Part shown: in pieces, positions 1 to 9,700 of the stretch
Layout: each line of letters begins with the position of its first letter
How positions within the stretch are numbered: the first letter of the stretch is position 1
Origin: UBA10649 sp963700255
GTDB lineage: Bacteria > Actinomycetota > Actinomycetes > S36-B12
DNA: 64,000 bases
Reading direction: 5' to 3'
Assembly: GCA_963700255.1 (NCBI GenBank)
Contig: CAVOWW010000023.1
Coordinates: 178,794 to 242,793, forward strand
Program-made: the position numbers and the translations under genes
The notes under the pieces: model-generated
The model's database searches: none
What the model was told of the DNA's origin: nothing
What the model saw: the letters and a program-made list of their open reading frames with translations, nothing else

Positions 1-891
1 GCCGGGGTGGCGGCGGTCCTGTCGGAGTTCGTCTCCCTCACCGACGCGCGCTTCAGCAGCGGCAGCACGGGCGAGTCGTCCTCGGGCGGCAGCGGATCCG
101 GCGTCCTGATCCTGCTCCTCGTGCTGATCATCGGCGGCGTCGTCGTGATCGTCGTGTTCTCCCGTCGTGCCAGGAAGACCCGCGAGCTGCAGCTCACGGC
201 TGTGCGCAAGACCGTGGACGAGGACATCACGGAGTACGGAGAGCGGCTTGGCTCGTTCAGCCTCGCCGACCCGGACTTCGACGACGCCACGCGCGCCGAC
301 ATGCAGCGCGCGCTCGACAGCTACGACCGCGCGAAGTCGTCCGTCGCGCTGATGCGCAGCCCCGCGGACGCGGCGAACGTGACCACGGCCCTCGAGGACG
401 GTCGGTACGCCCTCGCCTGCGTCGACGCCCGGCTCGCGCACGAGCCGCTGCCCGAGCGGCGTCCGCCCTGCTTCGTCGACCCCCGCCACGGGCCGAGCGT
501 CGCGGACGTGGTCTGGGCACCTCCCGGGCTCGGCGAGCGTGACGTCCCGATGTGCGCCGCCTGCCGGACGACCGTCGAGACCGGCGGCCAGCCGCACAGC
601 CTGGAGGTGGCCACCGCGGGTGGCAGCCGGCCGTACTACCAGGCCGGGCCCGAGTACGGCGCCTACGCGCAGGGCTACTACTCCCCGTTCGCCGGGGTCA
701 TGACCGCCGTCGTCATGGGCACCATGCTGAGCAGCATGTGGGCCGTGCCGGGGGTGACGGCCGCGTCCGGCATGGACAGCGCGGGTCTGGGCGGCGGCGA
801 CGGGTCCGGCTTCGGGGGCTTCGGTGGGGGCGGCGGGGACTTCGGCGGCGGCGGCTTCGGCGGCGGGGACTTCGGCGGCGGAGACTTCTGA
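1..891 (+). CDS. Membrane protein with Gly/Phe-rich tail, 5' end outside window
   Basis: The reading frame is open to the first base, so the N-terminus is probably missing; the GTG at 7 is only the first visible start. One membrane segment (about residues 33-51 counted from that GTG) is followed by a positively charged stretch, an Ala/Asp-rich helical region, and then PPCF plus a CAAC pair about 35 residues later that could form a small metal or disulfide site. The end is a run of GGGDFGGG-type repeats. The layout (extracytoplasmic N-terminus, single membrane helix, cytosolic part, glycine-rich tail) resembles actinobacterial TPM-domain membrane proteins, but the TPM domain would lie upstream and cannot be seen. 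Function unknown. Confidence 0.6.
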   Translation, partial: AGVAAVLSEFVSLTDARFSSGSTGESSSGGSGSGVLILLLVLIIGGVVVIVVFSRRARKTRELQLTAVRKTVDEDITEYGERLGSFSLADPDFDDATRADMQRALDSYDRAKSSVALMRSPADAANVTTALEDGRYALACVDARLAHEPLPERRPPCFVDPRHGPSVADVVWAPPGLGERDVPMCAACRTTVETGGQPHSLEVATAGGSRPYYQAGPEYGAYAQGYYSPFAGVMTAVVMGTMLSSMWAVPGVTAASGMDSAGLGGGDGSGFGGFGGGGGDFGGGGFGGGDFGGGDF

Positions 892-896
892 GCGGG

Positions 897-1353
897 CTAC
901 TCCTCGCCCAGGGCCCGACAGGGGTGCTCGCGCAGCCGCTCGACGTAGTCCGCAGGTGCGCCCCCGGCCTCGGCCGCGTCGGCAATGACCCCGAGGTAGT
1001 GCGCTGACGGCAGGCCGCCCTCGTACGCGTCGAGCACGTACAGCCAGGCCAGCGGATCCCCGTCGAGGGTGTGGACGCGTACCCGGATCTTCCGCCACAG
1101 GCCGAGGTCGGTCCCCTCCCAGGCATCGAGGGCCTGCTCGTCCTGCGGCGGGACGTCGTAGAGCATGACGAACACGGACGAGTCCGTCGTCCTCGACGAC
1201 CGTCGACAGGGCGCCGTCCCAGCCCACGTCCTCGCCCGCGAAGGTCAGCCGCCAGCCCCGCAGCCAGCCCGTGCCCCGCCCGGGCGACGCCGGCGCACGC
1301 TGGGCCATCCGGTGCGGGTCGAGGTTCGATCCGTAGGCGGCATAGAGGGTCAC
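897..1353 (-). CDS. Gamma-glutamylcyclotransferase-like protein (frameshifted)
   Basis: The N-terminal part reads TLYAAYGSNL, the hallmark of the gamma-glutamylcyclotransferase/AIG2-like fold, from a GTG at 1353 (another GTG is at 1359). Near 1190 the frame must move by one base, after GAC GAC, to continue as SVFVMLYDVPP and then AWLYVLDAYEGGLPS to the stop at 897. Without that correction only a 92-residue C-terminal piece is open. Joined, it is about 150 residues and resembles M. tuberculosis Rv3304, which also lies next to lpdA. The family cyclises gamma-glutamyl amino acids to 5-oxoproline; the substrate here is unknown. It is divergent from lpdA, with 79 bases between the starts. The break is probably a sequencing insertion. 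Confidence 0.8.
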
Positions 1354-1432
1354 GGCCACCAGCGTAAGGAATGCGGACACCCGTACGGAAGAATGCGCGC
1401 GTGACCGACGTGCGGACCAGGAAGCCAGCCTC

Positions 1433-2832
1433 ATGACCAGCGTCGTGATCGTGGGTGGTGGCCCGGGCGGCTACGAGGCGGCCCTGGTGGCCCGGCAGCT
1501 CGGCGCCGACGTGACCCTCGTCGACCGCGACGGGCCGGGCGGATCGGCGGTCCTCACCGATGCCGTCCCGAGCAAGACCCTCGTCGCCACGGCGAACGCC
1601 ATCACCGCGACCGCCTCCAGCGCGAACCTGGGGGTGCTCATCGACGGGCGGTCGCCCGAGCCGTCCCGCATCGGCGTGGACCTCAGGGCGGTCAACGAGC
1701 GAATCGCGGGACTGGTCCGCGCCCAGAGCGACGACATCCGGGCCCGGCTCCTGCGCGAGGGCATCACGCTCGATGCCCGGCGTCGGGCCGGCTCGACGAG
1801 GACGCGAACGTGGTCGTCTCCCGCCGCGACGGCAAGGCGGAGACCCTGCTGGCGGACGCCGTGCTCCTGGCCACCGGTGCCCGCCCGAGGGTGCTGTCCG
1901 GACGCGCTGCCCGACGGCGAGCGCATCCTCACCTGGGAGCAGCTCTACGACCTCGACGACCGTGCCGGAGCGCCTGATCGTGGTCGGCTCCGGCGTGACC
2001 GGAGCCGAGTTCGCCGGCGCCTACCACGCCCTCGGCAGCCGGGTCGTGCTCATCTCCTCCCGCGATCGGGTGCTGCCGGGCGAGGATCCGGATGCCGCGC
2101 GGGTGCTGGAGGAGGTCTTCGTCCGCCGTGGCCTCGAGGTGCTCGGCTCGTCGCGGGCGGCTGCCGCCCGTCGCACCGATGACGGAGTCGAGGTCACGCT
2201 CGGCGTCCGGGGAGGTCGTGCACGGATCGCACGTCCTGATGGCCGTCGGCTCGCTGCCGAACACCGACGAGCTCGGGCTCGGAGCCGCCGGTGTCGAGAC
2301 CGACGACGGCGGCTTCATCCGCGTCGATCGGGTCAGTCGCACCACGCGCAGGGGCGTCTACGCCGCCGGTGACTGCACGGGAGTCCTCATGCTGGCGTCG
2401 GTTGCCGCGATGCAGGGTCGCATCGCCATGTGGCATGCGCTCGGTGACGCGGTGACACCGCTGGAGCTGACCACGGTGTCCAGCACGGTGTTCACCAACC
2501 CGGAGATCGCGACGGTCGGCCTCACCCAGGGCGACCTCGATGCGGGGACCTTCCGCGGTGACGTGGTGCTCGTCCCGCTGGCGCCCAATGCGCGCGCCAA
2601 GATGGTGGAGCAGCGGGACGGCTTCGTGAAGCTGTTCTGCCGACGAGGCTCGCGGATCGTTGCCGGAGCCGTCATCGTCGGCCCGCACGCGAGCGAGCTC
2701 ATCCACCCTCTGACCATCGCCGTCGAGCAGCGGCTGACCGTCGACCAGCTGGCCTCGACCTTCACGGTGTACCCGAGCCTGTCCGGCTCGATCGCCGAGG
2801 CGGCGCGACGTCTGCACATTGCCGGGGAGTAG
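1433..2832 (+). CDS. lpdA: LpdA-type NAD(P)H:quinone dehydrogenase (flavoprotein), frameshifted
   Basis: Pyridine nucleotide-disulfide oxidoreductase fold: FAD-binding GGGPGGYEA at residues 7-15, an NAD(P)-binding VVGSGVTGAEF near 1980, a second FAD motif GVYAAGDCTG near 2360, and the dimerisation domain ending YPSLSGSI. The redox pair expected after the first FAD motif is absent: the sequence reads GGSAVLTDAVPSK with no cysteine. This matches mycobacterial LpdA (Rv3303c), a quinone reductase, rather than dihydrolipoamide dehydrogenase. Four frame changes are needed (about 1780 a lost base; about 1900, 1965 and 2200 an extra base each); after them the protein is collinear with the family to its C-terminus. 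ATG at 1433 follows AGGAAG. Confidence 0.88.
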
Positions 2833-2848
2833 CGGCTAGGGTCGCTTC

Positions 2849-3662
2849 GTGACTGTTCACCCGAGCACCGTGCTGGCCATGGAGCGATCAGAGGAGTCCG
2901 CCTCGGTGCTCGCGAGCATCACCGGAGTCCCCCGGCACGACGTGGCCGTCGTCCTCGGATCGGGGTGGGTGCCGGCCGCCGACCTGCTGGGAACGACGGT
3001 CGCCGACCTCCCGGTGACGGACCTCCCGCACTTCGCTCCACCGGCAGTGGAGGGCCACTCGGGCCGTGTGCGGAGCATCGACGCCGATGGCATCAGCGTG
3101 CTCGTGTTCCTCGGCCGGACGCACCTCTACGAGGGGCGAGGCGTCGATGCCGTCACGCACGGCGTGCGCACCGCGGCCTCTGCCGGCTGCCGGACGGTCG
3201 TCCTCACGAACGGGTGCGGCGGACTCGACTCATCGTGGACGCCCGGGACCCCGGTGCTGATCCGCGACCACATCAACCTGACGGGCACGTCTCCCCTGCA
3301 CGGGGCGCACTTCGTCGACCTGACCGACCTCTACTCGGCTCGGCTCCGCACGCTCTGCCAGGCAGTGGAGCCGACGCTGCCGGAGGGCGTGTACGCGCAG
3401 TTCCCGGGCCCCATGTACGAGACGCCTGCGGAGATCCAGATGGTGAGAGCCATCGGTGGCAGCCTTGTGGGGATGAGCACCGCGCCTCGAGGCGATCGTT
3501 GCGCGTTCGCTCGGCCTGGAGGTGCTGGGCCTGTCGCTCGTCACCAATCTCGCGGCCGGGATGACGGGCGCGCCCCTCAACCATGAAGAGGTGCTGGAGG
3601 CCGGTCAGGCTGCGGCGACGCGAATGGGTGACCTGCTCGCGCGGGTCATTCGACAGCTGTGA
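2849..3662 (+). CDS. deoD: Purine-nucleoside phosphorylase (trimeric class), frameshifted
   Basis: Phosphorolysis of inosine/guanosine and their deoxy forms to base plus (deoxy)ribose-1-phosphate. Visible motifs are VVLGSGW near the start, GHSGRV, TNGCGGL, NLTGTSPL, PGPMYETPAEI and, after correction, GMSTALEA and SLVTNLAAGMTG, all typical of the roughly 270-residue trimeric enzymes. One extra base near 3486, in the run ACCGCGCCTCGAG, breaks the frame, so the last 60 residues are in another frame ending at 3662. Start GTG 2849; an in-frame ATG at 2879 is an alternative. It lies 16 bases after lpdA and 10 bases before the phosphomutase, so it is co-transcribed with the enzyme using its product. 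Confidence 0.9.
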
Positions 3663-3672
3663 GGTCCCGACG

Positions 3673-5327
3673 ATGACCGCCATCGATGAGGCCCGCGAGT
3701 GGATCGCCGCCGATCCCGACGCGCGCATGCGCGACCTGCTGACGGAGACCGTCGCCGAGGCCGAGGCCGGTAGCGCCGAGGCGCAGGCCGAGCTCGATGA
3801 CGCATTCGCCGGAACGCTCGAATTCGGCACCGCGGGCCTGCGCGGCCGGGTGGGCCCGGGCCCGAACCGGATGAACCTCGTCGTCGTCGCCCGTGCGGCG
3901 GCGGGTCTGGCCCGCTACCTCAACGAGAACGGCGGCGGCGCGGTCGTCGTCGGCCACGACGCGCGGCACGATTCCGACCTGTTCGCCCGTACCACCGCTC
4001 AGATCCTGTCGGGTGCCGGCCTGAGCGTCATGATGCTGCCCGCTCACCTGCCGACGCCTGTGCTGGCGTTCGCCGTGCGGCACCTCGGCTGCGCGGCGGG
4101 CGTGATGGTCACCGCGAGCCACAACCCGCCCGCCGACAACGGGTACAAGGTGTACCTCGGTGACGGCAGCCAGATCGTCTCGCCGGTCGACCGCGAGATC
4201 AGCGCGCACATCGCGAGGTGACGGCCCTCGGACCGGTGGCGGACCTCCCGCACGGCGACGAGTGGCTCACCCTCGGCGACGACGTCGTCCAGGCGTACGT
4301 CGAGAAGGCAGCCGCACTCGTGGAGGAGGGTCCTCCCCTGCACGTCCGGCTGGCGTACACGGCCATGCATGGCGTCGGCGGCGAGGTCTTCCTGCGCGTC
4401 CTCGAGCAGGCCGGCTTCCCCGCGCCCGTCATCGTCACCGAGCAGTTCGAACCGGATGCGGACTTCCCGACCGTGTCCTTCCCCAACCCCGAGGAGCCCG
4501 GCGCGATGGACCTCGCGCTCGCGGCGGCCCGCGATTCCGACTGCGATCTCGTGATCGCGCACGATCCCGACGCGGACCGGTGCGCCGTCGGCGTCCCCAC
4601 CGCTGACGGCTGGCGCATGCTGACCGGCGACGAGGTCGGCTACCTCCTCGGCTGGTGGATCGCGGCCGGCAACCGCAGGCTCGGGCGCCGCAGGGTGTTC
4701 GCCGCAGTCCATCGTGTCCGGCTCGATGCTGGCCCTGATCGCCGCCGATGCCCACCTGAACTACCAGCAGACCCTCACCGGCTTCAAGTGGATCGCCCGC
4801 GTGCCCGATCTCACCTACGGCTACGAGGAGGCGCTCGGCTACTGCGTCGACCCCAACGGCGTGCGCGACAAGGACGGCATCAGCGCGGGCCTCATGGTCG
4901 CCGAGATGGCAGCGCGGCTGAAGGACCTGGAACGCCGATCTCCTGCAGGTGCTCGACGACCTGGCGCTCGAGTACGGGGTGCACGCGACCCGTCAGGTGT
5001 CGGTAAGGGTCAGCGATCTGTCGCGCATCCCAGCCGTGATGGCCGCGCTGCGGGCGGCGCCGCCCGTCTCCGTGGCAGGCATCGCGGTCACGTCGTTCGA
5101 GGACCTCGAGCAGGACGGACTCGCCCTTCCGCCGACCGACGGCCTGCGCCTGATGCTCGGCGTCAGGCGCCCGCATCATCGTCCGGCCCAGCGGAACGGA
5201 GCCGAAGGTGAAGTGCTACCTGCAGAGCGTCGTTCCTGTCGTCGGCGGCGACCTCGCGGCAGCCCGCACGCAGGCGGACGCCGAGCTCGAAGCCATCAGT
5301 GCGGACGTTGCCCGGTGGCTAGAGTAG
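3673..5327 (+). CDS. pmmB: Phosphopentomutase/phosphomannomutase-family enzyme, frameshifted
   Basis: Alpha-D-phosphohexomutase superfamily: catalytic serine loop VTASHNPP, metal loop HDPDADR, sugar-specificity loop GFKWI and phosphate loop RPSGTEP occur in the right order over about 550 residues. Adjacent genes suggest that it interconverts (deoxy)ribose-1-phosphate and -5-phosphate, linking DeoD and DeoA to DeoC; orthologues are often annotated PmmB. Four frame changes are needed: a lost base at about 4217 (after the helix ending AHIAR) and extra bases at about 4702, 4930 and 5168. All four conserved loops survive, arguing for an intact gene with sequencing errors. ATG 3673 starts 10 bases after deoD stops. 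Confidence 0.88.
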
Positions 5328-5331
5328 GCGG

Positions 5332-6271
5332 GTGACCGCCTCACCTCAGCCTGCCCGACGCGAGCCCCGGCTCGCTCCGGCGCTTCCTGCACGGGCTGCC
5401 GGGTGTCGATGAGGTCGGAGCCCACGCACGGGCGGCAACCCTGGCCACGCGGTCCATCAAGAACGACGGCGAAGTCGTGGGCCATCGACACCGCGATCGG
5501 GATGGTCGACCTGACCACGCTCGAGGGGATGGACACCGCCGGCAAGGTCCGCGCCCTGTGCGCCAAGGCGCTGCGGCCCGATCCGACAGATCCCGACCAC
5601 GCCCAGCGTCGCCGCGGTATGCGTCTACGGCGACCTGGTGAGCGTCGCCCGCGCAGTCCGTCGGCGACAGCCTCCACGTCGCCGCAGTGGCCACGGCGTT
5701 CCCCTCGGGCCGCGCGAGCCTGACAGTCAAGCTGGCCGACACCGCGGACGCCGTGGCAGCGGGCGCCGACGAGATCGACATGGTCATCGACCGAGGCGCC
5801 TTCCTCTCCGGGGACTACGCCCTGGTCTTCGACGAGATCGTGGCCGTGAAGCAGGCCTGCGGACCGGCCCACCTGAAGGTGATCCTGGAGACCGGCGAGC
5901 TGCGCACCCTCGACAACGTCCGACGCGCGTCGTGGCTGGCGATGCTGGCCGGAGCGGACTTCATCAAGACCTCCACCGGCAAGATCTCACCCGCCGCCAC
6001 GCCGCCGGTGACGCTCGTCATGCTCGAGGCGGTCCGCGACTTCCACGAGGCGACCGGGCGGCTCGTCGGCGTGAAGGCCGCCGGTGGCATCCGCACGAGC
6101 AAGGACGCCATCAAGTACCTGGTCCTGGTGAACGAGACGGTCGGCGACGCCTGGCTGACCCCGGACCTGTTCCGGTTCGGCGCATCCACCCTCCTGAACG
6201 ACCTCCTGCTGCAGCGGCAGCGACTGGCCACCGGGCACTACTCCGGCCCCGACTACGTCACGATCGACTGA
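5332..6271 (+). CDS. deoC: Deoxyribose-phosphate aldolase, frameshifted
   Basis: Cleaves 2-deoxyribose-5-phosphate to glyceraldehyde-3-phosphate and acetaldehyde by a Schiff-base mechanism. The C-terminal two thirds (from about 5687) reads cleanly: EIDMVIDRGAF, LKVILETGEL, DFIKTSTGK and VGVKAAGGIRTS, the last two carrying the Schiff-base and activating lysines. The N-terminal part (SLRRFLHGLPGVDEV, then SWAIDTAIGMVDLTTLEG, then VAAVCVYGDLVSVAR) is spread over three frames by four apparent extra bases near 5346, 5468, 5599 and 5664. Restored, it is about 312 residues, the long actinobacterial DeoC form. It starts at a GTG 4 bases after the phosphomutase stop and is followed directly by two aldehyde dehydrogenase genes. 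Confidence 0.88.
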
Positions 6272-6282
6272 GTGGAGCTGCC

Positions 6283-7731
6283 GTGACCTTCGAGTACGCA
6301 CCCGCACCAGAGTCGCGCAGCGTCGTCGACATCGCGTCGTCGTACGGCCTGTTCATCAACGGCGAGTTCACCGATCCCATCGAGGGCGCGACGTTCAAGA
6401 CGGTCAACCCCGCGACCGAGGAGGTCCTCTCGGAGGTCTCCGAGGCCGGACAGCGACGACGTCGACCGGGCCGTGCAGGGCCGCCCGCGATGCCTACGAG
6501 CGCGTGTGGGGGCCGATGAGCGGCCGTGACCGCGGCAAGTACCTCTTCCGCATCGCCCGCCTGATCCAGGAGCGGTCGCGCGAGCTCGCCGTCCTCGAGA
6601 CCCTCGACAACGGCAAGCCGATCCGGGAGTCGCGCGACGTCGACCTCCCGCTGGTCGCCGCCCACTTCTTCTACCACGCGGGCTGGGCCGACAAGCTCGA
6701 CCACGCGGGCTACGGACCCGACCCGAGGCCGGTCGGCGTCGCCGCGCAGATCATCCCCTGGAACTTCCCCCTCCTCATGCTGGCCTGGAAGATCGCCCCG
6801 GCGCTGGCGTGCGGCAACACCGTCGTGCTGAAGCCCGCCGAGACGACGCCCCTCACCGCACTGGCGTTCGCCGACATCTGCCGCCAGGCCGACCTGCCTC
6901 CCGGCGTCGTGAACATCATCACGGGTGCGGGCGACACCGGACGCCTGCTCGTCGAGCACCCCGGTGTCGACAAGGTCGCCTTCACCGGCTCGACGGAGGT
7001 CGGCAAGGCCATCATGCGTGCGGTGGCTGGGACCGACAAGCGCCTGACCCTCGAGCTCGGCGGCAAGGCGGCGAACATCGTGTTCGACGATGCGCCGATC
7101 GACGAGGCCGTCGAAGGCATCGTCGAACGGCATCTTCTTCAACCAGGGGCACGTGTGCTGCGCCGGCTCGCGCCTGCTGATCCAGGAGTCCGTGGCCGAG
7201 GAGGTCGTGGCATCCCTCAAGCGCCGACTCGGCACGCTGCGCCTGGGCGACCCGCTGGACAAGAACACGGACATCGGCGCCATCAACTCCGACGCCCAGC
7301 TCGCCAGGATCGGTGAGCTCGTGCGGAGCGGCGAGGACGAGGGTGCCGAGCGCTGGAGCGCCCCGTGCGAGATTCCCGATCGCGGCTGGTGGTTCCCGCC
7401 GACGGTCTTCACCGGGGTGTCCCAGGCGCATCGCATCGCGCGCGAGGAGATCTTCGGGCCCGTCCTCAGCGTCCTGACGTTCCGCACCCCGGACGAGGCC
7501 GTCGAGAAGGCGAACAACACCCCCTACGGCCTGTCAGCGGGCATCTGGTCGGACAAGGGCAGCCGCATCCTGTGGATGGCGGAGCGCCTGCGCGCCGGCG
7601 TCGTGTGGGCCAACACCTTCAACCGCTTCGACCCGGCCAGCCCGTTCGGTGGCTACAAGGAGTCCGGTTTCGGCCGCGAAGGCGGCATCCAGGGTCTCGG
7701 CGCCTACCTGACGACGGAGGAGGGGCGATGA
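6283..7731 (+). CDS. Aldehyde dehydrogenase, frameshifted
   Basis: Full-length NAD(P)-dependent aldehyde dehydrogenase, about 480 residues after repair. Motifs: PWNFPLLMLAWK (cofactor and substrate channel), FTGSTEVG (nucleotide loop), LELGGK with the general-base glutamate, FFNQGHVCCAGSR with the catalytic cysteine, and EEIFGPVLSV. Extra bases near 6450, 6478 and 7127 interrupt the frame; the third lies just before the catalytic region. Its position directly behind deoC suggests oxidation of the acetaldehyde DeoC releases, though substrate cannot be read from sequence. GTG 6283 lies 11 bases after deoC; the stop overlaps the next ATG by 4 bases (ATGA). Confidence 0.87.
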
Positions 7732-8618
7732 GCGACCAGCCCACGGACCAGCCCGGCGACCGGCTCGAGGTGCGCAAGACGTACAAGCTCTTCGTCGGCG
7801 GAGCATTCCCGCGCAGCGAGTCCGGGCGCACCTACGAGGTCGAGTCCGCGGACGGCACGTTCCTGGCCAACGCCGCGAAGGGCTCGCGCAAGGACGGTCG
7901 CGATGCGGTCCTTGCCGCGCGCAAGGCGGTCGCCGGCTGGAGCGCGGCCACCGCCTACAACCGCGGACAGGTCCTGTACCGGGTGGCCGAGGTCATGGAG
8001 GGCCGACGCGCCCAGTTCGTGGCCGACGTGCGCGACGCCGAGGGCGTCGACGACGCGACGGCGGGGCGACAGGTCGACGCCGCCATCGACCGCTGGGTCT
8101 GGTACGCCGGCTGGGCCGACAAGATCGCTCAGGTGCTCGGTTCCGCGAACCCGGTCGCCGGGCCGTACTTCAACTTCTCGATCCCCGAGCCGACCGGTGT
8201 CGTGGTGGCCGTCGCTCCCCAGGACTCGAGCCTGCTGGGCCTGGTCAGCGTCATGGCGCCCGCGATCGTCAGCGGAAACGCCGTCATCGTGATCGCGAGC
8301 ACGTCGCGCCCGCTGCCCGCCATCTCCCTGGCGGAGTCGCTCGCGACCAGCGATGTCCCCGGCGGTGTCGTCAACATCCTGACGGGCGACCCGGCAGAGA
8401 TCATGCCGTGGCTGGCCTCCCATGCCGATGTGAACGCGATCGACCTGGCCGGCATCGACGACCCGGCCGTGGCGACGATGCTCGAGCGCGAGGCGGCCGG
8501 CACCATGACCCGCGTGCGCCGCCCCGAGCCCGCGGTCGACTGGGCGGCCGATCCCGGGCTGTCCAGGATCCGCTCCTACGTCGAGACCAAGACCGTGTGG
8601 CACCCGTTGGGAGTGTGA
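7728..8618 (+). CDS. Short aldehyde dehydrogenase-like protein lacking the catalytic half
   Basis: A 296-residue protein similar to the N-terminal cofactor-binding half of aldehyde dehydrogenases (KLFVGGAFPRSESGR, GRDAVLAARKAVAGW, PTGVVVAVAPQDSS, GGVVNILTG). The full-length neighbour has FTGSTEVG, LELGGK and the CCAGSR cysteine; here the nucleotide loop is replaced by NAIDLAGIDDP and the protein ends soon after, at VETKTVWHPLG, with no catalytic cysteine region. The frame is intact, so this is a designed short form, not a break. ATG overlaps the upstream stop (ATGA), implying coupled translation with the active enzyme. It may be a regulatory or structural partner; independent catalysis is unlikely. 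Confidence 0.8.
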   Translation: MSDQPTDQPGDRLEVRKTYKLFVGGAFPRSESGRTYEVESADGTFLANAAKGSRKDGRDAVLAARKAVAGWSAATAYNRGQVLYRVAEVMEGRRAQFVADVRDAEGVDDATAGRQVDAAIDRWVWYAGWADKIAQVLGSANPVAGPYFNFSIPEPTGVVVAVAPQDSSLLGLVSVMAPAIVSGNAVIVIASTSRPLPAISLAESLATSDVPGGVVNILTGDPAEIMPWLASHADVNAIDLAGIDDPAVATMLEREAAGTMTRVRRPEPAVDWAADPGLSRIRSYVETKTVWHPLGV

Positions 8619-9420
8619 CCCCATCCCCCTCGGCTGGAAGGCCCTCTCGGACGCTGACGGCCCGGTCCTGCGCTACGTGCCGGAGCTGCGGGAGGGTGCG
8701 CCGATCGCCGACCTCGCGTCGGTCACCCCCAACCGCACCACCGCTGCAGCCACGGCGGCGGCCCTCGCCCAGCTCCCCGGCTGGCTGCTGGCGACGGACG
8801 ACCTCTCCCTGGCGAGCTGCCTCATCAAGATGGGCGCCAAGCCCCGGCGGCACGCACTCGTCATGCAGTGCGACCTTCGCGCCGCGCCCGACGGGTCGCA
8901 GGCACGGCCCCACGGGGTGCCGCAGCTGGTGGGCATCGATCCGCAGTTCACCCTCCAGCCGCTGCCCAGCGCCAGCGACCTCCGCGGCTGGGCGCCCATC
9001 CTGCCAAGCTGGCGCGCTGCCTTCCCGCCGGACCATCCCGACCACTTCGACGGCGACGACCCGCTGGCGATCGCGTTCCTGCGCCGCCTCGTCGACGGCT
9101 CCGAACTGGGCCCGCTGCACCGGTCGACGACCCTCCTCGCCGACCGATCCGGCACGCCCGTGGCCGGCATCATGGTCAACATCCGAGTCCCGGACCCGCC
9201 GCTGGGCGGTCCGTGGATCGCCGACATCTGGCGCGATCCCACGCTCCACGGCATGGGGGTCGGGGCCATGCTCATCAGCCATGCGAAGAGACTGCTGGCA
9301 GAGGATGGCTACGCCTGCCTGGGGCTTGCGGTCACCGCGGGCAACCCCGCTCGCGCCACCTACCAGCGTCAGGGCTTCCGCACGGTCACCGAGTCGCGGA
9401 CGGTGCTCCTCCCGGGCTGA
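8615..9420 (+). CDS. GNAT-family N-acetyltransferase, start region shifted
   Basis: The C-terminal lobe is a GNAT fold: a beta strand (AGIMVNIRVPDPPLGGPWIADI) runs into the acetyl-CoA loop at RDPTLHGMGVGAM and a closing strand with RATYQRQGFRTV. The first half is diverged and may be a second, degenerate GNAT lobe. An uninterrupted frame opens at GTG 8677, but coding-like sequence (PLGWKALSDADG) extends upstream to 8623. A GTG at 8615 overlapping the previous stop (GTGTGA) enters this frame if one C is missing from the CCCC/CCCCC run at 8619-8626. That start is preferred because all upstream genes overlap in the same way. The substrate is unknown. Confidence 0.68.
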
Positions 9421-9438
9421 GGACCAGCAGGGCGACGA

Positions 9439-9699
9439 CTACTCGACCTCGGACCCACGTCGACGCTGGCGCCACACGACCACGCCGACGACGGCGACCG
9501 TCACGATGCCGATGCCGAGCGCGACGTAGGGCGCCCAGTGCCGCGTGCTGACGATGGCGGACTCCGCCTTCACCAGGGCGTCATCAGTAACGCCCAGCAC
9601 GGCATCCGTCCGGTCGAGGGCATCTCGTACCTTGTCCAGCTCGTGCCGCAGGTCGGTCACGTGACCGTGACCGGTCTCGACAACCTCCAGGATCGCCAT
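9439..9699 (-). CDS. Small C-tail-anchored membrane protein
   Basis: An 86-residue protein with a charged, helical N-terminal half (DLRHELDKVRDALDRTDAVL) that could form a short coiled coil, one membrane helix at about residues 57-76 and a basic RQRRRG end. There are no enzymatic motifs and I do not recognise the family. It begins one base after the adenosine deaminase stop (TGACATG), so its translation is very likely coupled to add. It converges with the GNAT gene, 18 bases away, with no obvious terminator between them. It may tether or organise a partner at the membrane, but that is a guess. Confidence 0.65.
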   Translation of the reverse strand: MAILEVVETGHGHVTDLRHELDKVRDALDRTDAVLGVTDDALVKAESAIVSTRHWAPYVALGIGIVTVAVVGVVVWRQRRRGSEVE

Positions 9700-9700
9700 G

